Virus record (IMG/VR): IMGVR_UViG_3300042892_005961
Coordinates: 124,001-188,000 of that record
Source: a virus
Reading direction: 5' to 3' (one strand)
DNA: 64,000 nt
The notes under the pieces are model-generated. The model worked only from the letters and a program-made list of their open reading frames with translations. It was not told where the DNA came from and did no database searches. Within the stretch, counting starts at the first letter, position 1. The number at the start of each line of letters is the position of its first letter. The translations under genes were made by a program, and so were the position numbers. Of this stretch, positions 63,779 to 64,000 are shown in pieces.

Positions 63779-64000
63779 TTATTTTTTATTGTGTAACATA
63801 ATATAAGGAGTTCCTTTAACATTAACCGCTGGTTCCATGTTAAATCCTTTATTTGTAACTTCTATTTGTGATTTTATAACAAATTCATTTGTTCTAGGAT
63901 TTGATCTTTCGTAATAATCTTTTTTCTCTTTATCATAAGCCTCAAGACGATTTCTTCCAGTTTCATCTCCTGTGAGATATTTTCTTAAATTCTCTGCTTG
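63779..64000 (-). CDS. Partial protein, 5' end beyond the window
   Basis: An open frame from the right edge to TAA at 63779 encodes 73 residues: a charged helix (LRKYLTGDETGRNRLEAYDKE), then a β-rich end (FVIKSQIEVTNKGFNMEP ... YIMLHNKK). Only the C-terminus is visible. Its place beside the giant baseplate gene suggests a structural role, with low certainty. Confidence 0.6.
   Translation of the reverse strand, partial: QAENLRKYLTGDETGRNRLEAYDKEKKDYYERSNPRTNEFVIKSQIEVTNKGFNMEPAVNVKGTPYIMLHNKK

Overview
The window looks like part of a large, T4-related tailed-phage genome (Caudoviricetes, contractile tail) that infects a member of the Bacteroidota. T4-type genes are plain: gp6- and gp25-like baseplate wedge proteins, gp46/gp47 recombination nuclease subunits, a gp41/DnaB helicase, a FEN/RNase H exonuclease, UvsX/RecA, a gp32-like ssDNA-binding protein and a DnaG-type primase. 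The Bacteroidota host is inferred from a sigma factor whose region 2 reads like flavobacterial RpoD, a small histone-H1-like protein of a type known from that phylum, lipoprotein- and Sec-type signal peptides, a TAnnTTTG-like promoter, AT-rich DNA and A-rich leaders instead of strong Shine-Dalgarno sites. This is sequence reading without database searches.

Nearly everything is on the minus strand, tightly packed, often with TAATG or ATGA overlaps. The one plus-strand unit is a pair of coupled genes (1880-2655). Read right to left (the transcription direction), the layout is: a partial gene at the right edge; giant baseplate/hub proteins (52852-63738); small virion or accessory proteins (51320-52808); a DNA replication block of ssDNA-binding protein, UvsX, 5' nuclease, an unknown protein and helicase (46445-51219); class II ribonucleotide reductase and a 57-residue Cys-rich DUF5522-like protein (43977-46411); baseplate wedge and tail/adhesin genes, several carrying long Thr-Pro linkers and shuffled Cys-containing modules (22063-43946); a recombination block of RuvC-like resolvase, primase, RecB-like nuclease and gp47, interrupted by a putative restriction-modification pair before gp46 (12982-22023); ClpP; membrane and envelope proteins, some lysis candidates (8104-12209, with the sigma factor inside); an amidase-like protein; and assembly or accessory proteins, an H1-like protein, a Dam-type methylase and NusG at the left.

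The genes suggest a phage that supplies its own transcription programme (sigma factor, NusG), nucleotide supply (NrdJ), replisome and recombination machinery. Its receptor-binding apparatus appears to evolve by repeat expansion and module exchange. The points most worth checking are the restriction-modification-like pair inside the gp46/gp47 locus, the repeat-rich adhesins with a 95-bp perfect duplication 9.5 kb apart, a recurring TATTTATA element just upstream of many genes, an OmpA-like domain buried in a baseplate protein, and a terminator-like hairpin inside the DUF5522 gene.
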